NCBI GenBank assembly: GCA_944385055.1
Contig: CALWVT010000002.1
Location: forward strand, 124,001 to 188,000
Reading direction: 5' to 3'
Origin: an uncultured Clostridia bacterium
GTDB lineage: Bacteria > Bacillota > Clostridia > Oscillospirales > Acutalibacteraceae
Length of the DNA stretch: 64,000 nucleotides
Shown: positions 28,170 through 36,632 of the stretch, piece by piece
Layout: each line of letters begins with the position of its first letter
Numbering within the stretch: the first letter of the stretch is position 1
The notes under the pieces: generated by a model
What the model saw: only the letters and a program-made list of their open reading frames with translations
Databases searched by the model: none
What the model was told of the DNA's origin: nothing
Program-made: the position numbers and the translations under genes

Positions 28170-29264
28170 ATGTCAGAACAAACGAAACCGAACACAGAAG
28201 CCTCTGCAAACGCAGCGCCGGCAGACGGCCCCCTGCTGAATGTGGAGCACCTGCGCGTCTCCTATCACACGTATGCCGGCGAAGTGCAGTCCGTGCGCGA
28301 CATCTCTTTCCATGTTGACCGCGGCGAAATCCTCGCGATTATCGGCGAGTCCGGCTGCGGCAAGAGCGTGACGGCCCGTTCCATCATGTCCCTGATCCGC
28401 AAGCCCGGCGAAATCAAGGAAGGCAGTAAGATCACCTTCGACGGCCGCGACGTGCTTTCGTTCTCCAAAAAGGAGATGCGCCAGTACCGCGGCGGCGAAT
28501 GCGGCATGATCTTCCAGGATGCCCTTGTCGCGCTCGACCCGACGATGCGCGTCGGCAAGCAGATTATGGAGAATTTGCGCATCCATACGAATATGTCCAA
28601 ATCCGAGGCTGCAAAGGAAGCGACGCGCCTGCTCGGCGCGGTCGGTATCCCGAATCCGGAGCAGCGTTTTAAGGAATACCCGTTCGAGTTCTCCGGCGGC
28701 ATGCGCCAGCGCGCGATGATCGCAATGGCCGTCGCCTGCCAGCCGAAGCTCGTCATCGCCGACGAACCGACCACGGCCCTCGACGTGACGATTCAGGCGC
28801 AGATCATGGAACTGCTCAAGCGCCTGCGCAACGAAGACGGCACCTCCATTATCCTGATTACCCATGACTTCGGCGTCGTGGCCGGTTTCGCCGACCGCAT
28901 CGTCGTCATGTACGCGGGCCAGATCGTTGAGTCCGGCACGCGCGAAGAGATCTTCTACAATCCCCAGCATCCGTACACGTGGGCACTGCTCGGCGCCGTG
29001 CCGCGTCTGGACTGGCAGAATAAGCAGGTCCTGCGCACGATCCGCGGTACGCCGCCGGACCTGATCGCACCGCCGAAGGGCTGCCCGTTTGCGAACCGCT
29101 GCGAGCTGTGCATGAACGTCTGCCTCGAGGAAGACCCGGCCTATACGCCGTTTAGCACCTCGCACAAGGCAAAGTGCTGGCTGCACGATCCCGACTGCCC
29201 GCAGGAAGTGCTGGAAGAGGCAAACCAGTTTAAGGTCAAAGGAGGGGATCCGCTTGAGCAGTGA
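28170..29264 (+). CDS. oppD: Oligopeptide ABC transporter ATPase (OppD-like)
   Basis: The 364-residue ATPase has Walker [10 protein letters not shown] at about 60-68, the signature [12 protein letters not shown], Walker [13 protein letters not shown] and the H-loop ITHDFG. The C-terminal oligopeptide-specific domain (about 270-350) has [26 protein letters not shown], whose cysteines are known to bind an iron-sulfur cluster in related DppD/OppD proteins. ATG 28170 follows AGAAAGGAGACG; an ATG at 28146 that overlaps the oppC stop has no SD. Confidence 0.94.
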   Translation: MSEQTKPNTEASANAAPADGPLLNVEHLRVSYHTYAGEVQSVRDISFHVDRGEILAIIGESGCGKSVTARSIMSLIRKPGEIKEGSKITFDGRDVLSFSKKEMRQYRGGECGMIFQDALVALDPTMRVGKQIMENLRIHTNMSKSEAAKEATRLLGAVGIPNPEQRFKEYPFEFSGGMRQRAMIAMAVACQPKLVIADEPTTALDVTIQAQIMELLKRLRNEDGTSIILITHDFGVVAGFADRIVVMYAGQIVESGTREEIFYNPQHPYTWALLGAVPRLDWQNKQVLRTIRGTPPDLIAPPKGCPFANRCELCMNVCLEEDPAYTPFSTSHKAKCWLHDPDCPQEVLEEANQFKVKGGDPLEQ

Positions 29265-30282
29265 GAAGAAATCCGCGGCGGCAAAAGAGCCGCTCGTCAA
29301 AGTGGAGCACCTCAAGCAGTATTTTAAGGTCAGCCGCAAGGCAACCGTCAAGGCCGTGGACGATGTCTCGTTTGAGATTATGCCCGGCGAAACACTGGGC
29401 CTCGTCGGCGAGTCCGGCTGCGGCAAGACGACGTGCGGCCGCTGCGTTGTCGGCATGTATACGCCGACTTCCGGCACCGTCACCTACCGCGGCAAAGATG
29501 TCCATTCCCTGAAAGGCAAGGAGAAAAAGGAGTTTAATAAGGAAGTCCAGGTCATTTTCCAGGACCCGTACGCTTCTTTGGACCCCCGCATGACCGTTTC
29601 GGAAATCATTGGGGAAGGCATGGATATCCATCATCTGTATATGGATAAGGACGCCCGCCGCAACCGCATCGGCGAACTGCTGCATATGGTCGGCTTAAAC
29701 CAGGAACATGCGAACCGCTTTATCCACGAATTCTCCGGCGGCCAGCGCCAGCGTATCGGCATTGCGCGTGCGCTCGCGGTCGAGCCGAAGTTTATCATGT
29801 GCGACGAACCGGTTTCCGCATTGGACGTGTCCATTCAGGCGCAGGTCGCGAACCTGTTGATTTCCCTGCAGGAGCGCATGGGCCTGACGTATCTGTTTAT
29901 CGCGCATGACCTCGCGATGGTCAAGCACATTTCCGACCGCGTCGCGGTCATGTACCTGGGCGCCGTCATGGAGCTTGCGGATTCCCACGAGCTGTATGAG
30001 CATCCGATGCATCCGTACACGAAGGCGCTGATGTCTGCGATCCCGATCGCCGACCCGCACACCGAGGATACCCGCCAGCGCATCGTGCTCGAAGGCGAAG
30101 TCCCGAGCCCGATCAACCCGCCTCCGGGGTGCAAGTTCCAGAACCGCTGCGCGTATGCGATGGAGTGCTGCCATAAGGCGGCCCCGCCGCTCGAGGAGGT
30201 TTCGCCCGGCCATTACGTGGCGTGCTATCTCTGCCAAAAAGGCAAGGAAGCGGCCGCGGCAGCCGCTGAGGAGGCAAAATGA
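29254..30282 (+). CDS. oppF: Oligopeptide ABC transporter ATPase (OppF-like)
   Basis: The 342-residue second ATPase has Walker [10 protein letters not shown] at about 52-60, the signature [12 protein letters not shown], Walker [15 protein letters not shown] and the H-loop IAHDLAMV. Its C-terminal domain ends [26 protein letters not shown], again with the four-Cys arrangement. The start is TTG at 29254 behind AAAGGAGGGG; it overlaps oppD by 11 bases. It forms the heterodimeric motor with OppD. The tail is Ala/Glu-rich. Confidence 0.94.
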   Translation: MSSEKKSAAAKEPLVKVEHLKQYFKVSRKATVKAVDDVSFEIMPGETLGLVGESGCGKTTCGRCVVGMYTPTSGTVTYRGKDVHSLKGKEKKEFNKEVQVIFQDPYASLDPRMTVSEIIGEGMDIHHLYMDKDARRNRIGELLHMVGLNQEHANRFIHEFSGGQRQRIGIARALAVEPKFIMCDEPVSALDVSIQAQVANLLISLQERMGLTYLFIAHDLAMVKHISDRVAVMYLGAVMELADSHELYEHPMHPYTKALMSAIPIADPHTEDTRQRIVLEGEVPSPINPPPGCKFQNRCAYAMECCHKAAPPLEEVSPGHYVACYLCQKGKEAAAAAAEEAK

Positions 30283-30686
30283 GCAGAGAAGAGAAACAGC
30301 CGCAGGCGCCCAAGCGCCCGTGGCCGAAGCGTTTGGCCCATGACTTGCGCATCTGCGTGACGTTTTCCGTCTGCTACTCCGCCGTTGCGGCCGTCATCGG
30401 CTGCATCCTCTGCATGGTGACGCTTACGGACCTGCCAAGGGGCTGGGCGGCGGCGCAGGGATGCGTGTCCGGGCTGCTGATTGCCGGCAGCATCGGCCTG
30501 TTGATTGCGGCACTGTTTTTCCTCTTTTTGCGCCGGAAGGACGACAGCCGCCTGAACAAAGCGTGGAAGAAGCATTTTCAGATGTTTCCCTACGAGATCG
30601 GCATTTTGGTCATGGGCGTGATCCCGATTCTGCTCGGCGTCATCGCGGACGCAATCCGTTCTGCCGTGCTGGCGCAGATCCTTTAA
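30279..30686 (+). CDS. Small membrane protein coupled to oppF
   Basis: The 135-residue product has a basic, Pro-rich N-terminus and three hydrophobic segments (about 27-48, 63-87 and 106-130), with the charged stretch RRKDDSRLNKAWKKHF between the second and third. Its ATG overlaps the oppF stop (ATGA), so it is translationally coupled and is the last gene of the opp operon. I do not recognise a family. It might be an accessory or assembly factor for the peptide transporter, but this rests only on position. Confidence 0.7.
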   Translation: MSREEKQPQAPKRPWPKRLAHDLRICVTFSVCYSAVAAVIGCILCMVTLTDLPRGWAAAQGCVSGLLIAGSIGLLIAALFFLFLRRKDDSRLNKAWKKHFQMFPYEIGILVMGVIPILLGVIADAIRSAVLAQIL

Positions 30687-30736
30687 GCGCAATTTTTTCA
30701 ATCATAAGCTTAGGTAAAGCATCTTCTTTTTCGAAA

Positions 30737-30775
30737 AGTCCGCAAGGGTTTCCAAGGCCTTTGCGGGCTTTTCTT
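30737..30775 (+). terminator. Intrinsic terminator of the opp operon
   Basis: An imperfect stem around CCGCAAGG (30740-30747) and CCTTTGCGG (30758-30766) is followed by CTTTTCTTCG. Confidence 0.7.
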
Positions 30776-30780
30776 CGTCC

Positions 30781-30809
30781 TTGCCGCCAGGCGGGCGGTA
30801 TGGTATACT
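30781..30809 (+). promoter_or_regulatory. Promoter of rmuC
   Basis: TTGCCG (30781-30786) and TATACT (30804-30809) are spaced by 17 bases; the rmuC ATG lies 38 bases downstream of the -10 box. Confidence 0.6.
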
Positions 30810-30846
30810 ACAAGGGTGCTTTGTCTAGAAGAAGGGAGAGTTTTCC

Positions 30847-32319
30847 ATGGAAATGATGATCCTGATCTGCGTGCTGGCGGTGTCCGTCGCGAATATCCTC
30901 CTGCAGCTTTTGCGCGGCGGCCGCCGCCAGGAAGCCGCGCTTTCCCGCCAGCTTCTTCGCATGCAGCGCGATTTGCAGGAGCAGAACGAACGCGCTGTAA
31001 AGTCTTTCGCCGACGCCTTCCTCGCGGCGCAGGCGCAGACGGCTTCCCAGCAGAACCTGCGCCTGGGCGAGCTCACGCGCAGCCTTTCGCGCGAGTCCGC
31101 CGCCCTCAAGGCGGAGGTCGCCCAGCAATTGTCCGCGATGCAGCAGACGCTTTCCGACAGCCTCTCCCAGCAGCGCACGCAGACGCAGCAGACGGTTTCC
31201 GTGTTCACAAAAGCGCAGGAAACGCAGTTTGCGATGCAGGACAAGCGCCTGCTCGAATCCTCGAAGGCCCTTGGCCAGGCGCAGGCCTCTTTCGAAAGCG
31301 CCGTTTCCGACCGCCTGCAGGCGCTCGATACCCAGTTTCGCACCTTCATGCAGCAAAGCCGCGAGAGCTTAAAGACGATGACGGAAACCCTGCAGACGAG
31401 CCTTGCCGCCTTGCGCCAGGATACCAACGCCCAGCTGGAGACGATGCGCGCGACCGTCGATGAGAAACTCCAGAAAACGTTAAACGACCGCATCTCCGCG
31501 TCCTTCCGGCTTGTCACCGACCGCCTGCAGCAGGTCTATGAGGGGCTGGGGGAGATGAAGACGCTCGCAAACGGCGTCGGCGATCTGAAGAAAATCCTTT
31601 CCAATGTCAAGACCCGCGGCATTTTGGGGGAATATCAGCTCGGCGCCATTTTGGCCGAAGTCCTCTCCAAGGACCAATACGACGAAAATGTCGCGACGAA
31701 ACGCAATTCCCAGAACCGCGTCGAGTACGCGATCAAGCTCCCCGGCGAGGACGGCCGCTTCGTCTATCTGCCCGTCGACGCCAAATTCCCGGCCGACCTC
31801 TACCAGCACCTGCTCGACGCGAACGAGTCCGGCGACCCGAAGGCCATCGAGGAAGCCCGCGCCGCTTTGCGCCAGCGCATCAAGGGCTGTGCGAAGGATA
31901 TTCACGAGAAATACATCGACCCGCCGGCTACAACGGAATTCGGCATCCTGTTTCTGCCGTTTGAGGGGCTTTACGCCGAAGTCGTCGAAAGCGGCCTCGT
32001 CGATACGCTCCAGCGCCAGTACCGCGTCAACATTGCGGGTCCGAGCACGTTTACGGCGCTGTTAAACAGCCTCCAGCTCGGCTTCAAGACGCTCGCCATC
32101 CAGAAGCGCTCGAGCGAGGTCTGGAATGTGCTCGCGGCCGTCAAGACGGAATTTGAAAAATTCGGCGACGTCCTCGCGAAAGCCCAGCAGCGCATCACCC
32201 AGACCGGCGACGAGCTCGATAAACTCATCGGCGTGCGCACGCGGCAGATTAACCAGAAGCTGCGGGATGTCGCGAGCCTGCCGGCCCCGGAAGCGGAGGA
32301 AGTCCTGCTTTCGCAATGA
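30847..32319 (+). CDS. rmuC: DNA recombination protein RmuC
   Basis: The 490-residue protein starts with a single transmembrane segment (about 2-20). A long Gln/Ala-rich coiled coil (about 25-220) follows, then the RmuC nuclease-like domain (about 230-440) with LKKILSNVKTRGILGEYQLGAIL, VEYAIKLPG, YLPVDAKFP and the FLPFEGLYAEVVE segment. RmuC limits DNA inversions at repeats. It stands alone, with its own promoter and a strong terminator. Confidence 0.9.
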   Translation: MEMMILICVLAVSVANILLQLLRGGRRQEAALSRQLLRMQRDLQEQNERAVKSFADAFLAAQAQTASQQNLRLGELTRSLSRESAALKAEVAQQLSAMQQTLSDSLSQQRTQTQQTVSVFTKAQETQFAMQDKRLLESSKALGQAQASFESAVSDRLQALDTQFRTFMQQSRESLKTMTETLQTSLAALRQDTNAQLETMRATVDEKLQKTLNDRISASFRLVTDRLQQVYEGLGEMKTLANGVGDLKKILSNVKTRGILGEYQLGAILAEVLSKDQYDENVATKRNSQNRVEYAIKLPGEDGRFVYLPVDAKFPADLYQHLLDANESGDPKAIEEARAALRQRIKGCAKDIHEKYIDPPATTEFGILFLPFEGLYAEVVESGLVDTLQRQYRVNIAGPSTFTALLNSLQLGFKTLAIQKRSSEVWNVLAAVKTEFEKFGDVLAKAQQRITQTGDELDKLIGVRTRQINQKLRDVASLPAPEAEEVLLSQ

Positions 32320-32366
32320 CCGGCGGGCCGTTTGCACCCCGGCCGAATCCTCCATATAAAATATAG

Positions 32367-32413
32367 AAAAAGGGCGCCCCAAAGCCATGCTCGCTTTTGG
32401 GGCGCCCTTTTTC
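32367..32413 (+). terminator. Strong terminator after rmuC
   Basis: A stem of about 15 bp around GGGCGCCCC/GGGGCGCCC (32369-32385 and 32393-32410) is followed by TTTTTCG. Confidence 0.9.
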
Positions 32414-32503
32414 GTTTTGCTATGTTATGCGACGCGCTTTGTACCGGAGCGCTTCGCGGCATTTGCACTGCCGTGGAAACCCACGGCACAGAAAGGAGAA
32501 AAA

Positions 32504-32532
32504 ATGAAAAAGAGATGAAAAAAGATATATAG
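32504..32532 (+). other. Overlapping micro-ORFs of module 1
   Basis: AAAGGAG at 32492-32498 precedes ATG AAA AAG AGA TGA (32504-32518). An overlapping ATG at 32515 gives MKKDI and stops at 32532. These are too short to be enzymes; they could be leader peptides or chance. Confidence 0.25.
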
Positions 32533-32607
32533 AAATTCCTGTTCAAAAAACAGGAGGCTTGTAAGCGGTGCCGCGGTTTCCCGCGGCTTAAAGAGAGGAA
32601 GTTGGTT

Positions 32608-32649
32608 ATGAAAAAGAGTTTTAAACCCGCAAATTGCGGGAACTTGTAA
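32608..32649 (+). CDS. 13-codon micro-ORF of module 2
   Basis: AGAGAGGA (32591-32598) precedes an ATG at 32608. The predicted peptide MKKSFKPANCGNL ends in TAA within the CTTGTAAGC tag. The palindrome CCCGCAAATTGCGGG lies inside the ORF. It may be a leader peptide; the support is only the SD and the repeated arrangement. Confidence 0.25.
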   Translation: MKKSFKPANCGNL

Positions 32650-32695
32650 GCAAAGGCCGCTTTCCGCGGCGCACAAAAAAGAAAAGGAAAAGAAG

Positions 32696-32836
32696 ATGAA
32701 CAAAAAAGCTCGTTTTGGGATGCCCTTGCGGGTTTCCCGCATCTCCCTTGGAACAATTCTAAGTATATCGGGAAATTGTGTCGGAAGTTTTAATAGAACA
32801 CGAAAATTTCGTAAATCCTTGGTGAAGAGTATGTGA
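32696..32836 (+). CDS. 46-residue basic ORF of module 3
   Basis: The ORF starts MNKKARFGMPLRVSRISLG and ends RKSLVKSM. A GAAAAGGAAAAG tract precedes the ATG. The product is strongly basic with a short hydrophobic middle (TILSIS). The region is AT-richer than its surroundings. No family recognised; it may be a small protein or part of the repeat array. Confidence 0.3.
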   Translation: MNKKARFGMPLRVSRISLGTILSISGNCVGSFNRTRKFRKSLVKSM

Positions 32837-32850
32837 AAAGGCAAAGGCCG

Positions 32851-32879
32851 TTGTCATTTTTCCGGCGATGTGGTATCAT
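32851..32879 (+). promoter_or_regulatory. Promoter of the xpaC-telA genes
   Basis: TTGTCA (32851-32856) and TATCAT (32874-32879) are spaced by 17 bases, with the first ATG 35 bases downstream. Confidence 0.65.
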
Positions 32880-32913
32880 GGGAGCATAAGTTTTTGGAAA
32901 GGAGGGACCGGGG

Positions 32914-34074
32914 ATGCGCAGACGATACGACCCGTTTCGGCACGGGGATTGGGAGCGGCTGGGCCGGGATGTCGGCCGCGCCGTCGAAGAGGCAGCCCGG
33001 GGATTCCGCCGGGCCGTGGAGGAAAACCGCCCGCCGCAGACGCCGCCCCCGGCGCCGGAAGAAGGCTCCGAAACGCCGGCCGCGCCGTCTGTGTCCGAAG
33101 CGCCTTTGGAGACGCGCCCAGGCCGCCCCGGCAAAGTCTCCGGCCTGGTCTTTACGGTCCTCGGCCTGTGCGGCGGGGTGCCGCTTCTGGCGCTCGATGG
33201 GATGATGCTCTCCCTCTTTTTGACCGGCTTCCTTTCCGCGGCCGTCTACGCGGTGACCTGCAGCTTTTTGGGCATCCTGACGGCCCTGTTTGTGGCTTTC
33301 TTTGTGTGGGGGCGCACGCTGTCGCGCAACGCGCGGCGGTTTTTGCGCTATTGCGCGGCCTTGGGCGCGGTGGATTTTATGCCGGTCAAAGACCTTGCCG
33401 CCGCTTCTGGGGAGTCCCCGCGGCGCGTGGTGCGCAGCCTTGCGTTTATGATCCGCCGCCGCTGGTTTCTGCAGGCCCATCTCAACGAGGAGAAGGACTG
33501 CTTCTTTATCAATGACGCGACGTATACGGCGTATTTGAGCGCCTGCGCGCAGGAGGAGATCGACCGCCAAAAGGAGGCGGAAAGGAAAGCCCGGGAAGAA
33601 AAAGCCCGTGCCGAAAGCGAAGCCGACCCGGAAAAGGCCAAGCTCGAAGCGTTTCGGCGCGAGGGGGAGGCGTACCTGCTCGAAATCCGCGAGGCAAACG
33701 ACGCGCTCCCCGGCGAGGAGGTTTCCCTGAAGCTCTACCGGCTGGAGGCGGCAACCGCCCAAATCCTCACGCAGGTGGAACGTTATCCCGAAAAATTGCC
33801 CCAGGTGCGGCGGCTCATACAGTATTATCTGCCCACGACCCTCAAGCTCGTCAAGGCCTATTGCAGCTTTGAGACCGAGCACGCGCGGGGCACGGAGATA
33901 GAAAAGACAAAGCAGGAGATTTTACAGGCGCTCGACACGATCAACGCAGCCTTTGAGACCCTTTTGAAGCGCCTTTATGAGCACGAAGCCCTCGACCTTT
34001 CCTCCGACATCGCGGCGCTCGAAGCGATGCTCGCGCAGGAAGGCTTGACCGGCTCGGATTTTTCCAAAACATAA
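32914..34074 (+). CDS. XpaC-like protein (5-bromo-4-chloroindolyl phosphate hydrolysis family)
   Basis: The 386-residue product has a charged N-terminus, a Pro-rich linker (about 45-70) and two to three hydrophobic segments (about 73-131). A helical, Glu/Lys-rich cytoplasmic domain (about 135-386) includes LPTTLKLVKAYCSFE and IEKTKQEILQALDTINAAFETLLKRLYEHEALDLSSDIAALEAMLAQEGL, a segment typical of the XpaC family. In Bacillus, xpaC lies next to the TelA homologue yceH-like genes; the function is not established and the hydrolase name is historical. The ATG at 32914 follows GGAGGG. It is paired with telA downstream, which strengthens the call. Confidence 0.82.
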   Translation: MRRRYDPFRHGDWERLGRDVGRAVEEAARGFRRAVEENRPPQTPPPAPEEGSETPAAPSVSEAPLETRPGRPGKVSGLVFTVLGLCGGVPLLALDGMMLSLFLTGFLSAAVYAVTCSFLGILTALFVAFFVWGRTLSRNARRFLRYCAALGAVDFMPVKDLAAASGESPRRVVRSLAFMIRRRWFLQAHLNEEKDCFFINDATYTAYLSACAQEEIDRQKEAERKAREEKARAESEADPEKAKLEAFRREGEAYLLEIREANDALPGEEVSLKLYRLEAATAQILTQVERYPEKLPQVRRLIQYYLPTTLKLVKAYCSFETEHARGTEIEKTKQEILQALDTINAAFETLLKRLYEHEALDLSSDIAALEAMLAQEGLTGSDFSKT

Positions 34075-34089
34075 GGAGGTTTCCTACGC

Positions 34090-35220
34090 ATGGAACAGAA
34101 CAATTCCCCCACGCCCCAGCTGACGTTAGACCCGTTTGCCGGCTCGGCCCCCGCCGCGCCCGAGACCCCGTTAGCGCCGGCGCCCCAGGAGGAGCAGATG
34201 CCCGCGCTTTCGCCGGAAGAGCAGGAGATGGTCAACGCCTTTGCGGCAAAGATCGACCTGCACAACGCGACCGAAATGCTCCAATACGGCGCCGGCGCAC
34301 AGAAAAAGATGGCCGATTTCTCCGAAACGGCGCTCGAAAACGTGCGCACAAAGGATTTGGGGGAAGTGGGCAGCCTGCTGTCCGGCGTCGTCGCGGAATT
34401 AAAGAGCTTCGACGTCGGGGAAGAGGATAAAGGCTTCTTCGCGCGCTTTAAGCGCGGCGCCAACAAGCTCCAGAACCTGCGGGCGCGCTACGCGAAGGTC
34501 GAATCGAACGTCGACTCGATCTGCCAGGTCCTTGAGGGGCATCAGGTCCGCCTGTTAAAGGATATCGCCGTGCTCGATAAGATGTATGAGGCGAATAAGA
34601 CGTACTTTAAAGAGCTTTCGATGTATATCCTCGCAGGCCGGAAAAAACTGCAGTCCGTGCAGGACGAGGAGCTGCCGGCTTTGCAGGCGAAGGCCCGGCA
34701 GTCCGGCCTGCCCGAGGACGCGCAGGCCGCCAACGACCTCGCAAACCTCTGCACGCGGTTTGAAAAGAAACTGCACGACCTCGACTTGACGCGCACGATC
34801 TCCATCCAGATGGCGCCGCAGCTGCGCCTGATCCAGAATAACGACTTATTGATGAGCGAAAAGCTCCAGTCGACGCTCGTCAATACGATCCCGCTGTGGA
34901 AAAGCCAGATGGTCTTAGCCCTTGGCGTCGAGCATTCCCGCCAGGCCGCACAGGCGCAGCGCGAGGTCACAGACCTGACGAACGACCTGCTGCGCAAAAA
35001 TGCCGATACGCTTAAAATGGCGACGATTGAGACGCAGAAAGAGTCCGAGCGCGGCATCGTCGATCTCGAGACCTTGCGCCATACGAACGAAAGCCTCATT
35101 TCCACACTCGACGAGGTCATGCAGATCCAGAAAGAGGGCCGCGAAAAGCGCGCCCAGGCCGAACAGGAACTGCGCAAGCTCGAGGGCGACTTAAAGCAGA
35201 AACTGCTGGAGCTGCGCTGA
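34090..35220 (+). CDS. TelA-like toxic anion resistance family protein
   Basis: The 376-residue protein is almost wholly helical after a Pro-rich N-terminus. The core has AKIDLHNATEMLQYGAGAQKKMADFSETALENVRTKDLGEVG, the IRLIQNNDLLMSEKLQSTL-like stretch QLRLIQNNDLLMSEKLQ and VNTIPLWKSQMVLALGVEHSRQA, which are strong TelA-family marks. The family was named for tellurite resistance but its role seems wider, in envelope stress or lipid homeostasis. ATG follows AAGGAGG, 15 bases after xpaC, so the two are an operon. Confidence 0.9.
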   Translation: MEQNNSPTPQLTLDPFAGSAPAAPETPLAPAPQEEQMPALSPEEQEMVNAFAAKIDLHNATEMLQYGAGAQKKMADFSETALENVRTKDLGEVGSLLSGVVAELKSFDVGEEDKGFFARFKRGANKLQNLRARYAKVESNVDSICQVLEGHQVRLLKDIAVLDKMYEANKTYFKELSMYILAGRKKLQSVQDEELPALQAKARQSGLPEDAQAANDLANLCTRFEKKLHDLDLTRTISIQMAPQLRLIQNNDLLMSEKLQSTLVNTIPLWKSQMVLALGVEHSRQAAQAQREVTDLTNDLLRKNADTLKMATIETQKESERGIVDLETLRHTNESLISTLDEVMQIQKEGREKRAQAEQELRKLEGDLKQKLLELR

Positions 35221-35254
35221 TCTTTCCAATTTCCGAAAGCGAGGGGAATTTCCT

Positions 35255-36199
35255 ATGCCCATTAAAATTCCGGATACGCTTCCGGCACGCTCCGTTTTAG
35301 AGAAGGAACACATCTTCGTGATGACCGAGCTGCGCGCGCTGCACCAGGATATCCGGCCGCTGCGCATCGCGCTTGTCAATTTGATGCCGACGAAGATCAC
35401 GACCGAGACGCAGATTTTGCGCTGCCTCGCGAATACGCCGCTGCAGATTGAGGTTGACCTCGTGCAGATGTCGAGCCACCAGTCGAAAAATACGCCGCAG
35501 GACCACCTTTTACATTTTTACGAGACCTTCGAGGAAATCCGTGAGCGCGTGTACGACGGCTGCATCATCACGGGGGCGCCGGTTGAATTCCTCGACTATG
35601 AGCAGGTCGACTATTGGCCGGAGCTGTGCGAGCTGTTTGAATGGACGCGCACGAATGTCCATTCGACGCTGCACATCTGCTGGGGCGCGCAGGCCGGCCT
35701 TTATTACCACTACGGCATCCCCAAATATGTGCTGCCGCAGAAGCTGTTTGGCATTTTCCCGCACACCGCGCTCAACAAAAAGTCGCGCCTGTTCCGCGGG
35801 TTTGACGACGTCTATTGGGCGCCGCATTCACGCAACACGGAGGTGCGCGCCGCGGATATCGAAAAGGTGCCGCAGCTGCGCCTGCTCTCCGTTTCGGAGG
35901 AGGCCGGCGTGCACATCGTCGGCGACCAGGAGGGCCACCAGTTTTTCGTGATGGGCCATTCCGAATACGACACGATGACGCTCGACGGCGAATACCACCG
36001 CGACTTAAAAAAGGGCCTGCCGATTGCAATGCCGCGCCACTACTATCCGCGCAACGACCCGTCCCGCACGCCGGTGAACAACTGGCGCGCCACCGGGCAG
36101 CTGCTGTACACGAACTGGCTTAACTACTTCGTCTACCAGACGACACCGTTTAACTTAAAAACCATGGACAACGAATCCCTCGACTGCTCGATGCTTTGA
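35255..36199 (+). CDS. metA: Homoserine O-acyltransferase MetA (probably acetyl-CoA-dependent)
   Basis: The 314-residue protein starts MPIKIPDTLPARSVLEKE and has the catalytic Cys142 in HICWGAQAGLYYHYG, the NLMPTKITTETQ motif and HSEYD. It activates L-homoserine for methionine synthesis. Residue 111 is Glu (ITGAPVEFLDYE). In Bacillus cereus MetA a Glu at this position sets acetyl-CoA preference, whereas the Escherichia coli enzyme has Gly and uses succinyl-CoA; so O-acetylhomoserine is the likely product. ATG 35255 follows GAGGGGAA. It lies 34 bases after telA with no terminator or riboswitch between, an odd pairing. A metH-like gene lies at the right end of the window. Confidence 0.93.
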   Translation: MPIKIPDTLPARSVLEKEHIFVMTELRALHQDIRPLRIALVNLMPTKITTETQILRCLANTPLQIEVDLVQMSSHQSKNTPQDHLLHFYETFEEIRERVYDGCIITGAPVEFLDYEQVDYWPELCELFEWTRTNVHSTLHICWGAQAGLYYHYGIPKYVLPQKLFGIFPHTALNKKSRLFRGFDDVYWAPHSRNTEVRAADIEKVPQLRLLSVSEEAGVHIVGDQEGHQFFVMGHSEYDTMTLDGEYHRDLKKGLPIAMPRHYYPRNDPSRTPVNNWRATGQLLYTNWLNYFVYQTTPFNLKTMDNESLDCSML

Positions 36200-36211
36200 A
36201 CAGAAGGGAAC

Positions 36212-36236
36212 CGGCCGCCTGCGGGCGGCTTTTTTG
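36212..36236 (+). terminator. Intrinsic terminator after metA
   Basis: GCCGCC/GGCGGC stem (36214-36219 and 36224-36229) followed by TTTTTTG. Confidence 0.85.
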
Positions 36237-36285
36237 TGCCGCGGCGGGGAGAAGACAAAAAATCAAAAAAATTTTAAAAAACCCC

Positions 36286-36314
36286 TTGACAATTCCCGTC
36301 GCTTCGCGTATAAT
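36286..36314 (+). promoter_or_regulatory. Consensus promoter of the tRNA-Gln/tRNA-Pro unit
   Basis: TTGACA (36286-36291), a 17-base spacer and TATAAT (36309-36314). The mature tRNA-Gln starts 77 bases after the -10 box. Confidence 0.9.
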
Positions 36315-36391
36315 TAAATACGCTGGTTCACGAAAAGAACGCGAGCGGACAGCTTCCAAGCGGCCGCCGCCTTTCGCAAAGCAGAACAGAT

Positions 36392-36465
36392 TGCGGAATT
36401 GTGTAAGGGTAGCACGACAGACTCTGACTCTGTTTGTGAGGGTTCGAATCCTTCTTCCGCAGCCA
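36392..36465 (+). tRNA. tRNA-Gln (anticodon CTG)
   Basis: A complete cloverleaf of 74 bases with encoded CCA. The acceptor stem is TGCGGAA/TTCCGCA, the anticodon stem ACAGA/TCTGT encloses loop CTCTGAC, and the T arm is GAGGGTTCGAATCCTTC. Discriminator base G. It reads the CAG codon. Confidence 0.95.
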
Positions 36466-36499
36466 ACATTTGCCCCTAGAAAGCGGGGGCATTTCTTTT

Positions 36500-36576
<77 letters not shown>

Positions 36577-36584
36577 CAACTAAG

Positions 36585-36632
36585 CACCCGGAAACCCGCA
36601 TGATTGCTGGATTTCCGGGTGTTTTTGTTTTT
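36585..36632 (+). terminator. Intrinsic terminator of the tRNA unit
   Basis: A perfect 10-bp stem, CACCCGGAAA (36585-36594) with TTTCCGGGTG (36612-36621), followed by TTTTTGTTTTTT. Confidence 0.9.

Larger units (their letters stand above)
32434..32740 (+). repeat. Threefold hairpin / SD / micro-ORF array
   Basis: Three modules follow one another, each made of a GC-rich hairpin, a purine-rich SD-like tract, an ATG followed by Lys-rich codons, a second hairpin and a CTTGTAAGC or similar tag. First hairpins: TGCCGTGG/CCACGGCA with AAAC loop (32469-32488), GCCGCGG/CCGCGGC with TTTC loop (32570-32587), GCCGC/GCGGC (32656-32670). Second hairpins: 32538-32554, 32626-32640 and 32728-32740. Exact CTTGTAAGC copies lie at 32558-32566 and 32643-32651, 85 bases apart. 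None of the hairpins is followed by a T-run. I do not know a matching element. Confidence 0.55.

Noticed and set aside
32469..32740. Hairpin array considered as a CRISPR
   Set aside because: The repeats differ in sequence, spacing is uneven, and there are no identical direct repeats with unique spacers or cas genes.
32425..32844. 139-codon Phe-rich minus-strand frame over the hairpin array
   Set aside because: It begins at TTG with no SD, and its Phe/Leu richness follows from the purine-rich + strand. I kept it in mind because it spans the whole array, but nothing supports translation.
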